From the NCBI RefSeq assembly GCF_030440515.1, contig NZ_CP076543.1:4963501-5027500 (forward strand): 64,000 nucleotides of DNA, read 5' to 3'. The notes below the pieces were generated by a model, which saw only the letters and a list, made by a program, of their open reading frames with translations, had not been told where the DNA came from and ran no database searches. Source of the stretch: Streptomyces xanthophaeus (lineage in GTDB: Bacteria > Actinomycetota > Actinomycetes > Streptomycetales > Streptomycetaceae). The translations under genes were made by a program, and so were the position numbers. This document shows positions 36,253-44,893 of the stretch, piece by piece; the first letter of the stretch is position 1; every line of letters starts with the position of its first letter.

Positions 36253-37968
36253 CTACCAGGTGAAGCCCGGCTGGACCGCCATGCAGGCGCCCTCGTTGTC
36301 GCCGTTGAGCGCGTGGGCGGAGGTCGGGGCCACGGTCGGGGCGGGCGGCGGCGGGGTCGGCGCGCTGCCCGTCCGCCAGTCCTTGCCGACGAACAGGGTG
36401 ATCCCGGGGACCTCCTCGGACTTCTGCACCGAGGTGGCGGGCAGGCCCAGGGCGGTGGCCACGGCGCCCGCGTCGGCCGCCTGGGCGTCCGTGGCGTAGC
36501 GGACGACCGTGGTGTCCTCGGCGCCGGTCTGGGTGTCGGCGGCGGCCTTGGTGAAGCCCTTGCCGGTCAGCACCGCGGCCACGTCGTTCGCACGGTTCTT
36601 GACCCGGGTCTCGGCGCCGTCCTTGCCGCCCGTGGCGTTGCGGACGGTGACCACGATCTTCGCGGGAGCCGCGGCCGGGGCCGTGCTCGGGGCCGTGCTC
36701 GGAGCCGTGGTCGGGGTGTCGGGTGTGCCCGGAGCCGCGGAGGCGCCCGGTGAGGGGGATGCGCCGCCCTCCTGGGTTCCGGAGCCCTTGCCGTCGAGCG
36801 CGATGTCCTCGCGGATCATCCGGAACACGGCCTCGGCCTCGCCCGCCATGGGCTCGACCCGGCCGTCCATGCCGGGCCTGGTGCTGTACACCCACGGCAT
36901 GGTGGTCATGGTGATCCGGCCCGGGGGCACCTTCTTGAGCTCCATGCTCAGGTCGTACAGCTTGTCGATCTTGTTCAGGCCGTTGTCCACGACCATGGCA
37001 TCGATCGCCGCCTGCGCCAGGCTGTTGAGCTTCACCGGGTTGGTGAGCTTGGCGTTCTTGCGGAACTCGCGGGCCATCGACGTCATGTACTGGTGCTGGG
37101 CGTGGGTGCGGCCGATGTCCGTGCCGTCCTCGAAGCCGTAGCGGGTGCGCAGCCACTGCAGGGCCTGCTCGCCCTGGATGACGCTCGTGCCCTTCGGCAG
37201 CTTCAGGCCGGAGCCCTTGCCCTCACGGGTGCGGGAGTGGATGTTCTCCTCGACGCAGACGGGGACGCCGCCGATGGCGTCCGCCATCGAGACCACACCC
37301 TTGAAGTCGATCATCATGAAGTGATCGATGGGGATCTTGGTCAGCTCCTGCCAGGTGGCGACCGTGCAACCCGGACCGCCGCGCTGCAGGGACTCGTTGG
37401 TCTGCACGAGGCCCTTGCTGGCGGGGTGCACCTTGCCGCCCGGCTCGGTGCACTTGGGCATCATCAGGATCGTGTCGCGCGGCATCGAGACCACCGACAT
37501 GTTGCTGCGGTCCGCGGACAGGTGCAGCAGCATCTGCACGTCCGCCAGCGGCGGGCCGCCGAAGGTGTCCGTGGCCCCGCCGAGCGACTGGTTGGCCTCG
37601 TCGTCGCGCGCGTCGGAGCCGATCAGCAGGATGTTCAGCGGGGTCTGCCCGAAGGCGTTGGGCTTGGACCCGCCCAGCTTGGTCTCGCCGAGGTTCAGTT
37701 CGTCCGTGTGGATGCTGCCGTTCAGATGGCGGTAGTACAGGTATCCGGCGGCCGCCGTCCCGAGTATCAGCAGGGACAGCACGGAGGCCGTCCAGCGCAG
37801 CACGCGCCGCCGGCCCTGTCTGCGGGTAGGTCCGCCGCCCGCCCGGCGGGCCGCACCGGAGCCGCCCCGCTGTGGGGGCACCGTGCCGGACGCGCCCGCC
37901 CCGCCGCCGGGTATCTCCCCGGCGGCCTGGGCGTTCGCCCCCTCCCCTCGCACGCTGCTGCGCCTCAC
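36253..37968 (-). CDS. LCP family protein 3 with C-terminal LytR_C domain
   Basis: A 571-residue type II membrane protein: a Gly/Arg-rich cytoplasmic N-terminus, TM about 57-78, the LCP domain from about 105 (LNILLIGSDARDD, ADVQMLLHLSADRSNMSVVSMPRDT), and a LytR_C domain (about 435-540, KIVVTVRNATGGKDGAETRV) after an Ala/Thr/Pro linker with a TAPS repeat. In the usual R-x-D site the Arg is replaced (PLADVQM), so one of the polyphosphate ligands differs. GTG 37968 is preceded by GAGGGGGAC. It follows LCP 4 by 58 bases on the same strand and may be co-transcribed. Confidence 0.92.
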   Translation of the reverse strand: MRRSSVRGEGANAQAAGEIPGGGAGASGTVPPQRGGSGAARRAGGGPTRRQGRRRVLRWTASVLSLLILGTAAAGYLYYRHLNGSIHTDELNLGETKLGGSKPNAFGQTPLNILLIGSDARDDEANQSLGGATDTFGGPPLADVQMLLHLSADRSNMSVVSMPRDTILMMPKCTEPGGKVHPASKGLVQTNESLQRGGPGCTVATWQELTKIPIDHFMMIDFKGVVSMADAIGGVPVCVEENIHSRTREGKGSGLKLPKGTSVIQGEQALQWLRTRYGFEDGTDIGRTHAQHQYMTSMAREFRKNAKLTNPVKLNSLAQAAIDAMVVDNGLNKIDKLYDLSMELKKVPPGRITMTTMPWVYSTRPGMDGRVEPMAGEAEAVFRMIREDIALDGKGSGTQEGGASPSPGASAAPGTPDTPTTAPSTAPSTAPAAAPAKIVVTVRNATGGKDGAETRVKNRANDVAAVLTGKGFTKAAADTQTGAEDTTVVRYATDAQAADAGAVATALGLPATSVQKSEEVPGITLFVGKDWRTGSAPTPPPPAPTVAPTSAHALNGDNEGACMAVQPGFTW

Positions 37969-38026
37969 ACGTCCCCCTCAAGGTCCTTCTTGGTCAACGG
38001 AGTGCCGGTGTCACCGGCCATTCCTG

Positions 38027-39757
38027 CTACTTGGCGCAGACGGCCTTGTCGGCCTGCGCCTGCTGCACGTCCTCGGGCAGCTGCTGGGGCACCGGGGGCG
38101 CCAGCGGGGCGCCCGGCTTGTCGAAGTCCGGACCCAGCGTCAGCTTCATCGGGGTCTTCGCCGGGGCGTCCGCCGTCCCCACCTTCAGCGCTGTCGCGGG
38201 CAGGCCCATGATGTCGGCCAACGCCCGGGCCTGGTCGGCCTGGTTGGGGGCGTACTCCAGCTGCGTGGCGCCGACCTTCGCGGGCGCGTTGCCGACGTTG
38301 CTGGACTTGGACACGCCCTTGCTGTTCTGCAGCCAGTTCACCGTCGTGGAGGCGGCGCCCTTGGGGCCGCCGCCGTTGTAGATGCTCACCCGTACGTCCG
38401 CCGCGGTTGCGCGGTTGCCCTGGAGCAGCGCGTCCTGCTTTGCCTTCGTGTCCGCGTCGGCCGCCTCCTTGGCGGCCTGTTCCTTCTTCTCGACCTCCGT
38501 GAGCGAGACGTCCCCCCGGATCATCTGCAGCAGCGGATCGGCCAGGGCGTGATCGACGACGACGGTCGCCTTCTTGCCTTCCGGTTCGGCCGGGTTGTCG
38601 AGCACCGGGAGGGTGGTGAAGGTGATGTTCTTCGTGTCGATGCCCTTCAACTCACCGGCCAGATCGGTGAGTTTGCCGATGGACCCGATCCCCGAGTCCA
38701 CACCCAGCGACTTGGTGGCGGCCTCCGCGAGGGAGAGGAACTTCTTGGGGCTGGTCAGCGTCTCCTTCGACTTCATCTCACGCATCATCGAACCCAGGAA
38801 CTGCTGCTGGATCCTGATCCGGTCGAGGTCGCTGTTGTTGCCGAAGCCGTGCCGGGTGCGGACGAAGGCGAGGGCCTGTTCGCCCTCCAGGCGGTGTTCG
38901 CCGGCGTCCAGCTTGAGGTGGGAACCCTCCTCGTCGTTGACGGGCTTGGCCAGGCACACCGGCACTCCGCCGACCGCCGTGCTCAGCGTCTTGACGGCGT
39001 TGAAGTCGGCCATCATGAAGTGGTCGACCTCGATGCCGGTGAGTTCCTTGACCGTTCGCATGGTGCAGCCCGCGTCGCGGCCCTCCTGGCCCAGGCTGGT
39101 GTTGAAGCGGGTGCCCTTGGAGGGTGCGATCGTCTTCGTCGATCCGTCCGGCTGTTTCGTCGGGCAGGCCGGGATGTTGGTGATCAGGTCGCGGGGGATG
39201 GACAGCGCGGTCGCGTTGGTCCGGTCCTTCGAGACGTGGAACAGGATCGTGGTGTCGGCGTGGCCGACGCTGTCCTTGTCCCCGTAGTTCTCGTTGCCCG
39301 CGCCGGTGCGCTTGTCGGTTCCGATGACCAGGATGTTGATCGGCTGGTCCTTCTTGAAACCGCCGGTGCCCGCGCCCGCCACGTCGGTGACGCTGAGGTT
39401 GCCGTTCAGGTGGTTGTAGTAGAGGTACGCCGCCACGGAACCGCCGACCAGCAGGAACGCCAGCGTGCCCCCGGTGATGGCCAGCGCCTTCTTACGGCCT
39501 CCGCCGCCGAGCTTGCGGGAGCGTCCGCCGCGCCGGCCGCCGGGCGGCGGGTCGCCGCGCCGCGGCTTCGGTACGCCGGGGGAGGGGGCGGTAGGGGTTG
39601 AAGGAGCAGACGGTGATCTGCGGGGCGCGGTGACCTTGGGCCGCGCTTGCGCGGCGGAGTCGGCCAGTCGCAGTTCGTAGTTGCCGGTGCGGGGATTGAG
39701 TACCCACTGGTCTGCGGGGTCGATCTCGTCCGCCCGCCCACGGCTTTGCGCATCCAC
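38027..39757 (-). CDS. LCP family protein 4 with C-terminal LytR_C domain
   Basis: A 576-residue type II membrane protein: the conserved N-terminal ADQWVLNPRTGNYELRL, then a disordered Pro/Ser stretch, a basic RKLGGGGRKK, TM about 91-112, and an LCP domain with NILVIGTDKRTG, HADTTILFHVSKDRTNATALSIPRDL and RTRHGFGNNSDLDRIRIQQQFL. LytR_C (about 455-545) binds in VRVSIYNGGG. The key Arg/Asp residues are intact apart from HAD in place of RSD. GTG 39757 has GGAGGA 13 bases upstream. An A/T-rich upstream region carries GGTGACAAAT, shared with LCP 5. Confidence 0.92.
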   Translation of the reverse strand: MDAQSRGRADEIDPADQWVLNPRTGNYELRLADSAAQARPKVTAPRRSPSAPSTPTAPSPGVPKPRRGDPPPGGRRGGRSRKLGGGGRKKALAITGGTLAFLLVGGSVAAYLYYNHLNGNLSVTDVAGAGTGGFKKDQPINILVIGTDKRTGAGNENYGDKDSVGHADTTILFHVSKDRTNATALSIPRDLITNIPACPTKQPDGSTKTIAPSKGTRFNTSLGQEGRDAGCTMRTVKELTGIEVDHFMMADFNAVKTLSTAVGGVPVCLAKPVNDEEGSHLKLDAGEHRLEGEQALAFVRTRHGFGNNSDLDRIRIQQQFLGSMMREMKSKETLTSPKKFLSLAEAATKSLGVDSGIGSIGKLTDLAGELKGIDTKNITFTTLPVLDNPAEPEGKKATVVVDHALADPLLQMIRGDVSLTEVEKKEQAAKEAADADTKAKQDALLQGNRATAADVRVSIYNGGGPKGAASTTVNWLQNSKGVSKSSNVGNAPAKVGATQLEYAPNQADQARALADIMGLPATALKVGTADAPAKTPMKLTLGPDFDKPGAPLAPPVPQQLPEDVQQAQADKAVCAK

Positions 39758-39900
39758 GGTTGCTCGAATCCTCCGTCGGTGCCTCGCGACGCGCCTCCCC
39801 CAGGCGCACGGTCAACGATCCGGCTGCTGGTGCCCGCCTCTGGTCCGGCCGGGCACCGGATCGCTCACCCTATCCGCCCTGTTCGGCGGCAAACCATGCT

Positions 39901-39910
39901 GGTGACAAAT
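39901..39910. promoter_or_regulatory. GGTGACAAAT motif upstream of LCP 4
   Basis: GGTGACAAAT lies 144 bases before the LCP 4 start, inside an unusually A/T-rich patch that also contains CCTTATAACGGG. The identical 10-mer recurs at 41331-41340 before LCP 5. It may be a shared regulator site or promoter element. Confidence 0.35.
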
Positions 39911-39978
39911 TCCACTCCCCTTATAACGGGGTGAACCGCCCATCCTGCTCGGTTCGGGCACCGGCTTTTGGGATTGCT

Positions 39979-41205
39979 TTACCGGCAGTCGGCGTTACCT
40001 GCAGTGGTTCCGGTGAAAGTAGGGACGGGTACCTGAGGTGTGACGGTTCCCTCGTCGGTGGAGTCCGTGTCCTGACCCACCTCCGTGCCCGCCCCCCGGC
40101 CCTCGGCCGCGGCTGCGCTCGGCGTGGGCTCCGGCGGGGCGACCGTGACCGGCTTGTCCGTCCTCAGCTGCTGGAACAGCCGCTCCGCGTCGGGCTCGAC
40201 CAGCTCGTCCCGGTTCGGGTCGGGTGCGTACGGCTTGCGAGGCACCGTCAGGAACTTGACCTGATCGGTCGGGATGTCGCGCATGCCCCGCACGAGTTCG
40301 TACAGGCCGCGCAGCGAGGCCAGTCCCGGGTCCGTGGTCACCGAGGAGGTCGCCGCGTCCAGCAGCGGGTACAGCCGCGCCGGATTCAGCAGCACCCCGT
40401 TGCTCTGCACCTTCTTGACGAGCGAACCGAGGAACTGCTGCTGGCGGTCCATGCGTTCGGTGTCGCTGCCGTTGCCCAGGCTGTGGCGGGCGCGGACGTA
40501 GCCCAGGGCCTGCTCGCCCCGCAGCGTCTGGCGCCCGGCGGCGAGCCGCAGCTTCGCCTCGGCGTCGTTCACCGGCTCCTTGAGGCAGACCTCCACCCCG
40601 CCGATGGCGTTGACCATCTTCTTGAACCCGCCGAAGTCGATCACCATGTGGTGGTCGACGCGGATCCCGGTCAGCTTCTCCACCGTACGGATCGTGCAGG
40701 CGGCCCCGCCCCACTGGAACGCCCAGTTGAACTGCGCGAACCGCTCGGCGGTGCGGCTCCCGTCCACCTGCCGGCAGGAGGGGATGTCCGTCATCAGGTC
40801 CCGGGGTATCGACACCGCGGTCGCGCTCCTGCGGTCCTGCGGCAGGTGCAGCAGGATCGTGGTGTCCGAGCGCTGGGTGCCCCCGTCCTGACCGTACTTG
40901 GCGTTGTCCTTGCCGGAGCGCGAGTCCGAGCCGATCAGCAGGATGTTCTGGGCCCCGGTGGCCAGGTGCGCCGGGCGCTCGCGGTCGTAGCGCCGCAGCT
41001 CGGCCGCGGCCGAGGTGTCCTCGGTGATGTTCCCGTCGAGCTTGTTGTAGAGCCACCAGCCGGTGGCCGTGCCCGCCAGGACCAGGAAGGCCGCCCCGAG
41101 GCCGATCCAGCGCAGCAGCCGGCGCCGGCGCCCGCGGGTGCGCGGGGGGCGCCCCGCGGACCCGGCCGCGCCGGTGCCGCCCGGTATGCCTGCGCTGTCC
41201 GTCAC
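39979..41205 (-). CDS. LCP family protein 5
   Basis: A 408-residue type II membrane protein: a short basic N-terminus, TM about 31-53, and the LCP domain with NILLIGSDSRSGKDN, RSDTTILLHLPQDRRSATAVSIPRDLMTDIP, and RARHSLGNGSDTERMDRQQQFLGSLVKK. All phosphate-binding Arg/Asp residues match the family. The C-terminus after about residue 340 is Pro/Thr/Glu-rich and ends NADCR; no LytR_C domain. The start is GTG 41205 with GAGGGGACG upstream; the longer upstream frame is not LCP-like. It is the leftmost-transcribed of the tandem LCP 3-4-5 group. Confidence 0.92.
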   Translation of the reverse strand: MTDSAGIPGGTGAAGSAGRPPRTRGRRRRLLRWIGLGAAFLVLAGTATGWWLYNKLDGNITEDTSAAAELRRYDRERPAHLATGAQNILLIGSDSRSGKDNAKYGQDGGTQRSDTTILLHLPQDRRSATAVSIPRDLMTDIPSCRQVDGSRTAERFAQFNWAFQWGGAACTIRTVEKLTGIRVDHHMVIDFGGFKKMVNAIGGVEVCLKEPVNDAEAKLRLAAGRQTLRGEQALGYVRARHSLGNGSDTERMDRQQQFLGSLVKKVQSNGVLLNPARLYPLLDAATSSVTTDPGLASLRGLYELVRGMRDIPTDQVKFLTVPRKPYAPDPNRDELVEPDAERLFQQLRTDKPVTVAPPEPTPSAAAAEGRGAGTEVGQDTDSTDEGTVTPQVPVPTFTGTTAGNADCR

Positions 41206-41330
41206 TGGCGTCCGTCCCCTCGCCGCTACGACTGCGGGCCGTCGGCCGTACGGGTGAGCACGGCCACTGCCGATGCTGCCCCCGGGACGCCGGAGCAGCT
41301 CGGGGGCGGGGGTCTGTCTAGAGCCGTACG

Positions 41331-41340
41331 GGTGACAAAT
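41331..41340. promoter_or_regulatory. GGTGACAAAT motif upstream of LCP 5
   Basis: An exact second copy of the 10-mer seen upstream of LCP 4, here 126 bases before the LCP 5 start. The comparable position in front of two LCP genes is the only support. Confidence 0.35.
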
Positions 41341-41390
41341 CGCCCGTACCTGCCTTTCACCAGTGTGAGTGACAGGCCTCCGGGCGGCGA

Positions 41391-42140
41391 TCAGACGGTG
41401 TGGGTGACGCGCTCGCTCTCGCTGCGCTGGGCCAGCCCGTCCGCCGGGAGCCGGTCCAGGTTCCGGCACAGCACCACGGACCCGCCGGCGGCCAGCGCGG
41501 CGTACAGCCCGGCCGAGAGCCCGTCCCAGGTGTCGTAGCCGAGCCCGGTCAGCACCCGCGAGCCCTCGCCGAGGCCGAGCTTCGCCGCGTCCTCGCGGGC
41601 ACGGGCCACCAGCGCCGTGTGCGTGAGCTCCTCGCCACCGACGACCAGCGCCGGACCTTCGGGATCCACCGGCACGAAGGGCGCGAAGCGGTCACCCTGC
41701 CCCGGCACCTCCACCGCGTAGTCCGCGAACCCGGCCGGCGGCTGCGGGAACCGGCCGCCCAGCGGCCGCAGCGCGAGCGCCACCCGCTCACCGCCGCACG
41801 CCAGGGCCCGCTCCAGGGTGTCCGGCCCGCTGACGACGAGATCCGCGTCCGCCGGATCCCTGCCCACCTCGGCGACGACCCCGACGGAGGCGCAGGCGAG
41901 CAGCCACACCGCGCTCTGCCAGTGCGCCGGCAGCATCAGAGCGAGCCGGTCCCCGGGCTCGGCCCCCAGGTCGCCCTGGAGCAGATTGGCGGTCTTGGCC
42001 ACCCAATTGGCGAAGGTCGCGACGGACAATTCGACGCGCTCGCCGGTGGCATCGTCGTAGAAGGTGACGAGCGGGCGGCCCGGATCGGCGGCGAGCGCGG
42101 ATCGCAGCAGGTCGGCAGGGGTGCGGTCAGTGGCGTTCAC
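41391..42140 (-). CDS. TIGR03089-family protein (truncated adenylate-forming enzyme homologue)
   Basis: A 249-residue protein resembling the N-terminal half of AMP-dependent acyl-CoA synthetases: TPADLLRSALAADPGRPLVTFYDDATGERVELSVATFANWVAKTANLL, then GDRLALMLPAHWQSAVWLLACASVGVVAEVG. The P-loop signature (SGTTG-type) and C-terminal catalytic domain of active adenylating enzymes are absent; only a degenerate ALVVGGEELTHTALV is seen in the corresponding place. This matches the conserved actinobacterial TIGR03089 family, found next to an LCP gene in mycobacteria as well. Function unknown; an acyl-adenylate reaction is unlikely. The start is GTG 42140, without a Shine-Dalgarno. Confidence 0.82.
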   Translation of the reverse strand: MNATDRTPADLLRSALAADPGRPLVTFYDDATGERVELSVATFANWVAKTANLLQGDLGAEPGDRLALMLPAHWQSAVWLLACASVGVVAEVGRDPADADLVVSGPDTLERALACGGERVALALRPLGGRFPQPPAGFADYAVEVPGQGDRFAPFVPVDPEGPALVVGGEELTHTALVARAREDAAKLGLGEGSRVLTGLGYDTWDGLSAGLYAALAAGGSVVLCRNLDRLPADGLAQRSESERVTHTV

Positions 42141-42279
42141 CCGGCACAGCGTACGCGGGCCCGTCCCCCGTACGGGGGCCGCCGGCTCCTCCGTACGGGG
42201 GAGGGGTACGCGTGGCGGGGCGGACGGAGCGTCAGTTCTCGGATGGCGCCGGGCGATCCGCGTGCTCACCATCCTTTTC

Positions 42280-43668
42280 ATGCGTGGATTCCTTGCTTCC
42301 TCGATCGGCGTCGCGACGGCCGCCGTACTGGCCCTGCCCCTCGCGCTCCCCACCCCCGCCCTGGCCGAGACCGCCCCCGTAACCCCCGCCGGTTCCACCC
42401 AATCGCTGCCGCTCGTCCCGCTGGGACCCTCGGCGACGCGGGCGCCCGGAGTCCCCGGAATGAGCGCCTCCCCGAGCCGCCCCGAGACGCAGGGCCTGAC
42501 CGCACGCGAGGTCAAGACGTTCTCGCTGGTCGGTGTGGTCTGGGACGACGCGGCCACCGAACTGCACGGCAGGGTCCAGGTGCGGACCCGCTCCACCCGG
42601 ACCGCCACCTGGTCGGACTGGCAGGACGTCGAGACCCACAACGGCGAGCACGCCGCCGACCCCGACGCGGCGGAACGCGGCTCCGGCCGGATCCGCGGCG
42701 CCACCGCCCCGCTGTGGGTGGGCGAGTCCGACGCCGTGGAGGTCCGCGTCCAGGCCGAATCCGGCGCCCCGGCCACCCGCGCCCCCTCCCGGCTGCCCAC
42801 GGGTATGCGGATCGAGCTCGTCGACCCGGGCGCGGAGACCCCCGCCGCGGGCTCCGACGGCAAGAACACCGGCCCCGACGGCGACGGCAAGGGCGAGGTG
42901 GCGGTGCCCGCCATGACGATGGAGACGGCGGAGTCCTCCGCCGCGAACGTCCCGCACGCCTCGCTCGGCGCGAACGAGATCACCGCACTCGACAAGGCCG
43001 ACTCCACCGCCGACGCGATCTTCGCGAGCGACGGCGAGCTGACCGCCGCGGCCGCCCCGTACATCGGTCCGCGCCCGCGGATCGTCACCCGCAAGGGCTG
43101 GGGCGCGGACGAGAGCCTGCGCGAGTCGGGCTTCGTCTACACGAGCACCGTCAAGGCGGCCTTCGTCCACCACACCGCCTCCGGCAACAACTACGCCTGC
43201 AAGGACGCCCCCGCGGTCCTGCGCAGCCTGTACCGCTACCACGTGATCAGCAGCGGCTGGCGGGACTTCGGCTACAACTTCGCCGTCGACAAGTGCGGCA
43301 CGGTCTACGAGGGCCGCGCGGGCGGCGTCTCCAAGGCGGTCCTCGGCGCGCACACGATGGGCTTCAACACCAACAGCATGGGCGTCGCGGTGCTGGGCAC
43401 CTTCACCTCCTCGGCCCCGCCCGCGGTGGCGGTCGACGCGGTCGCGCGCCTCACGGCCTGGAAGCTCGGCCTCTTCGGCCGGGACCCGCGCGCGAAGACC
43501 ACCCTGACGTCGGGCGGGGGCAACCGCTACCCCAAGGGCAAGAAGGTGTCGATGAACGTCATCTCCGGCCACCGGGACGGCTTCGCCACCCAGTGCCCGG
43601 GCACGAAGCTCTACGGCAAGCTGGGCGCCACCCGCAAGGCCTCGGCAAAACTCCAGGGCCGCCCTTAG
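42280..43668 (+). CDS. Secreted N-acetylmuramoyl-L-alanine amidase, PGRP type
   Basis: A 462-residue exported protein. Signal peptide residues 1-29, then a large N-terminal beta-rich region of unknown fold (VGVVWDDAATELHGRVQVRTRSTRTATWSDWQDVE), then a C-terminal peptidoglycan-recognition/Amidase_2 domain from about 268. Zinc ligands are H297 in AFVHHTASGNNY, H431 in ISGHRDG and C439 in TQCPG; TRKGWGADE and YNFAVDKCGTVYEGRAGG are typical. It should cleave the muramoyl-L-alanine bond in the wall. No clear ribosome-binding site precedes ATG 42280; GTG 42262 is an alternative start. It diverges from the TIGR03089 gene. Confidence 0.9.
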   Translation: MRGFLASSIGVATAAVLALPLALPTPALAETAPVTPAGSTQSLPLVPLGPSATRAPGVPGMSASPSRPETQGLTAREVKTFSLVGVVWDDAATELHGRVQVRTRSTRTATWSDWQDVETHNGEHAADPDAAERGSGRIRGATAPLWVGESDAVEVRVQAESGAPATRAPSRLPTGMRIELVDPGAETPAAGSDGKNTGPDGDGKGEVAVPAMTMETAESSAANVPHASLGANEITALDKADSTADAIFASDGELTAAAAPYIGPRPRIVTRKGWGADESLRESGFVYTSTVKAAFVHHTASGNNYACKDAPAVLRSLYRYHVISSGWRDFGYNFAVDKCGTVYEGRAGGVSKAVLGAHTMGFNTNSMGVAVLGTFTSSAPPAVAVDAVARLTAWKLGLFGRDPRAKTTLTSGGGNRYPKGKKVSMNVISGHRDGFATQCPGTKLYGKLGATRKASAKLQGRP

Positions 43669-43725
43669 CCTCCGGCGGTCCGCAGGCCGGATACGTGCGG
43701 CCCCGTCCCCGGGCCTCGGCCCCCG

Positions 43726-43785
43726 GGGGCTCCGCCCCTTCCAGCCCCTCCGGCGTTCGAGGAGCGGGGTCCGGGGCGGAGCCCC
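43726..43785. repeat. Streptomyces-type intergenic palindrome
   Basis: GGGGCTCCGCCCC (43726-43738) and GGGGCGGAGCCCC (43773-43785) form a perfect 13-bp inverted repeat around CCGGCGTTCGAGG. Downstream, 43797-43860 contains further elements of the same family (CTTCGAGCCTCGCC, GGGGGCACCTCCCAGCGG). It probably serves as terminator for the amidase gene. Confidence 0.75.
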
Positions 43786-43882
43786 GGTCTTCGAGCCTCG
43801 CCAGGGGGCACCTCCCAGCGGTGGCCGGGGGAGATCGAGGCGCGGGAACCGGCGGAGCATCCGGCAGGGCTACGCTCGACGC

Positions 43883-44875
43883 ATGGCCGGCCGCTTCGAT
43901 CCCCTCACCCGTACCGCCGTGCGCGGCGGCCGCACCGACGTCCCCGCGGGCCCGGGCGGCACCGCCGGCGCCGGAGCCAAGGAACGCCACTGGGCCCCCG
44001 ACGGTCCCCTGGACCTCGGACTCACCCTCGGCCCCCTCAGGCGCGGCCCCGCCGACCCCACCTTCCGCACCACCCCCGACGGCTCGGTCTGGCGCACCGC
44101 CCGTACCCCGCAGGGCCCGGCCACCCTCCGCGTGGCCCGCGCGGGCGAGCAGGTGCACGCCGAGGCCTGGGGCCCCGGCGCCGACTGGTTCCTCGAACAG
44201 CTCCCCGTGCTCCTCGGCGCCGGCGACGACCCCGCCGCCTTCGTCCCCCGCCACCGCCTCGTGCACGCCAGCCACCGCCGCCGTCCCGGCCTGCGCCTCA
44301 CCCGTACCGGCCTGGTCCTCGAATCCCTGATCCCCACGATCCTGGAGCAGAAGGTCACCTCCGACGAGGCCTACCGCTCCTGGCGCCGGCTCGTGAGGCA
44401 GTACGGCGAGCCCGCGCCCGGGCCGCAGGACCTCTGCGTCGTGCCCGACGCCCGCACCTGGGCCATGATCCCGTCCTGGGACTGGCACAAGGCCGGCGTC
44501 GACGCCAAGCGTTCCGCCACCATCGTCCGGGCCGCCCGCGTCGCGAACCGCCTGGAGGAGGCCGCGGCCATGCCCCCGGCCGAGGCCGTACGAAGGCTGG
44601 AGGCCGTCCCCGGCATCGGCCCGTGGACCTCCGCCGAAACCCTCCAGCGCAGCAACGGCGACCCCGACGCCGTGACCACGGGAGACCTCCACCTCCCCGG
44701 CATCATCGGCTACGCCCTCGTCGGGGACCGCGACACCGACGACGCGGCCATGCTGGAGCTCCTCGCCCCGTACGCCGGGCAGCGCCACCGTGCCGCCCGC
44801 CTCATCCTCCTCGCGGGCCAGTCCCCGCCCCGCCGCACGCCCCGTATGCCGCGCGGTGACATCGGCCGCCTCTGA
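43883..44875 (+). CDS. DNA-3-methyladenine glycosylase II-like (HhH-GPD) protein
   Basis: A 330-residue base-excision repair glycosylase of the AlkA group. The helix-hairpin-helix is EAVRRLEAVPGIGPWTSAETL (HhH core LEAVPGIGPWT), followed by the catalytic Asp268 in AVTTGDLHLP; upstream ESLIPTILEQKVTSDEAYRSW is the usual HhH-GPD entrance helix. It should excise alkylated purines. TACGCT just upstream and the absence of a ribosome-binding site suggest a leaderless transcript. The first 140 residues form the mixed alpha/beta AlkA-like N-terminal domain. Confidence 0.88.
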   Translation: MAGRFDPLTRTAVRGGRTDVPAGPGGTAGAGAKERHWAPDGPLDLGLTLGPLRRGPADPTFRTTPDGSVWRTARTPQGPATLRVARAGEQVHAEAWGPGADWFLEQLPVLLGAGDDPAAFVPRHRLVHASHRRRPGLRLTRTGLVLESLIPTILEQKVTSDEAYRSWRRLVRQYGEPAPGPQDLCVVPDARTWAMIPSWDWHKAGVDAKRSATIVRAARVANRLEEAAAMPPAEAVRRLEAVPGIGPWTSAETLQRSNGDPDAVTTGDLHLPGIIGYALVGDRDTDDAAMLELLAPYAGQRHRAARLILLAGQSPPRRTPRMPRGDIGRL

Positions 44876-44893
44876 CGCGTCCGGCCCGAAGGC

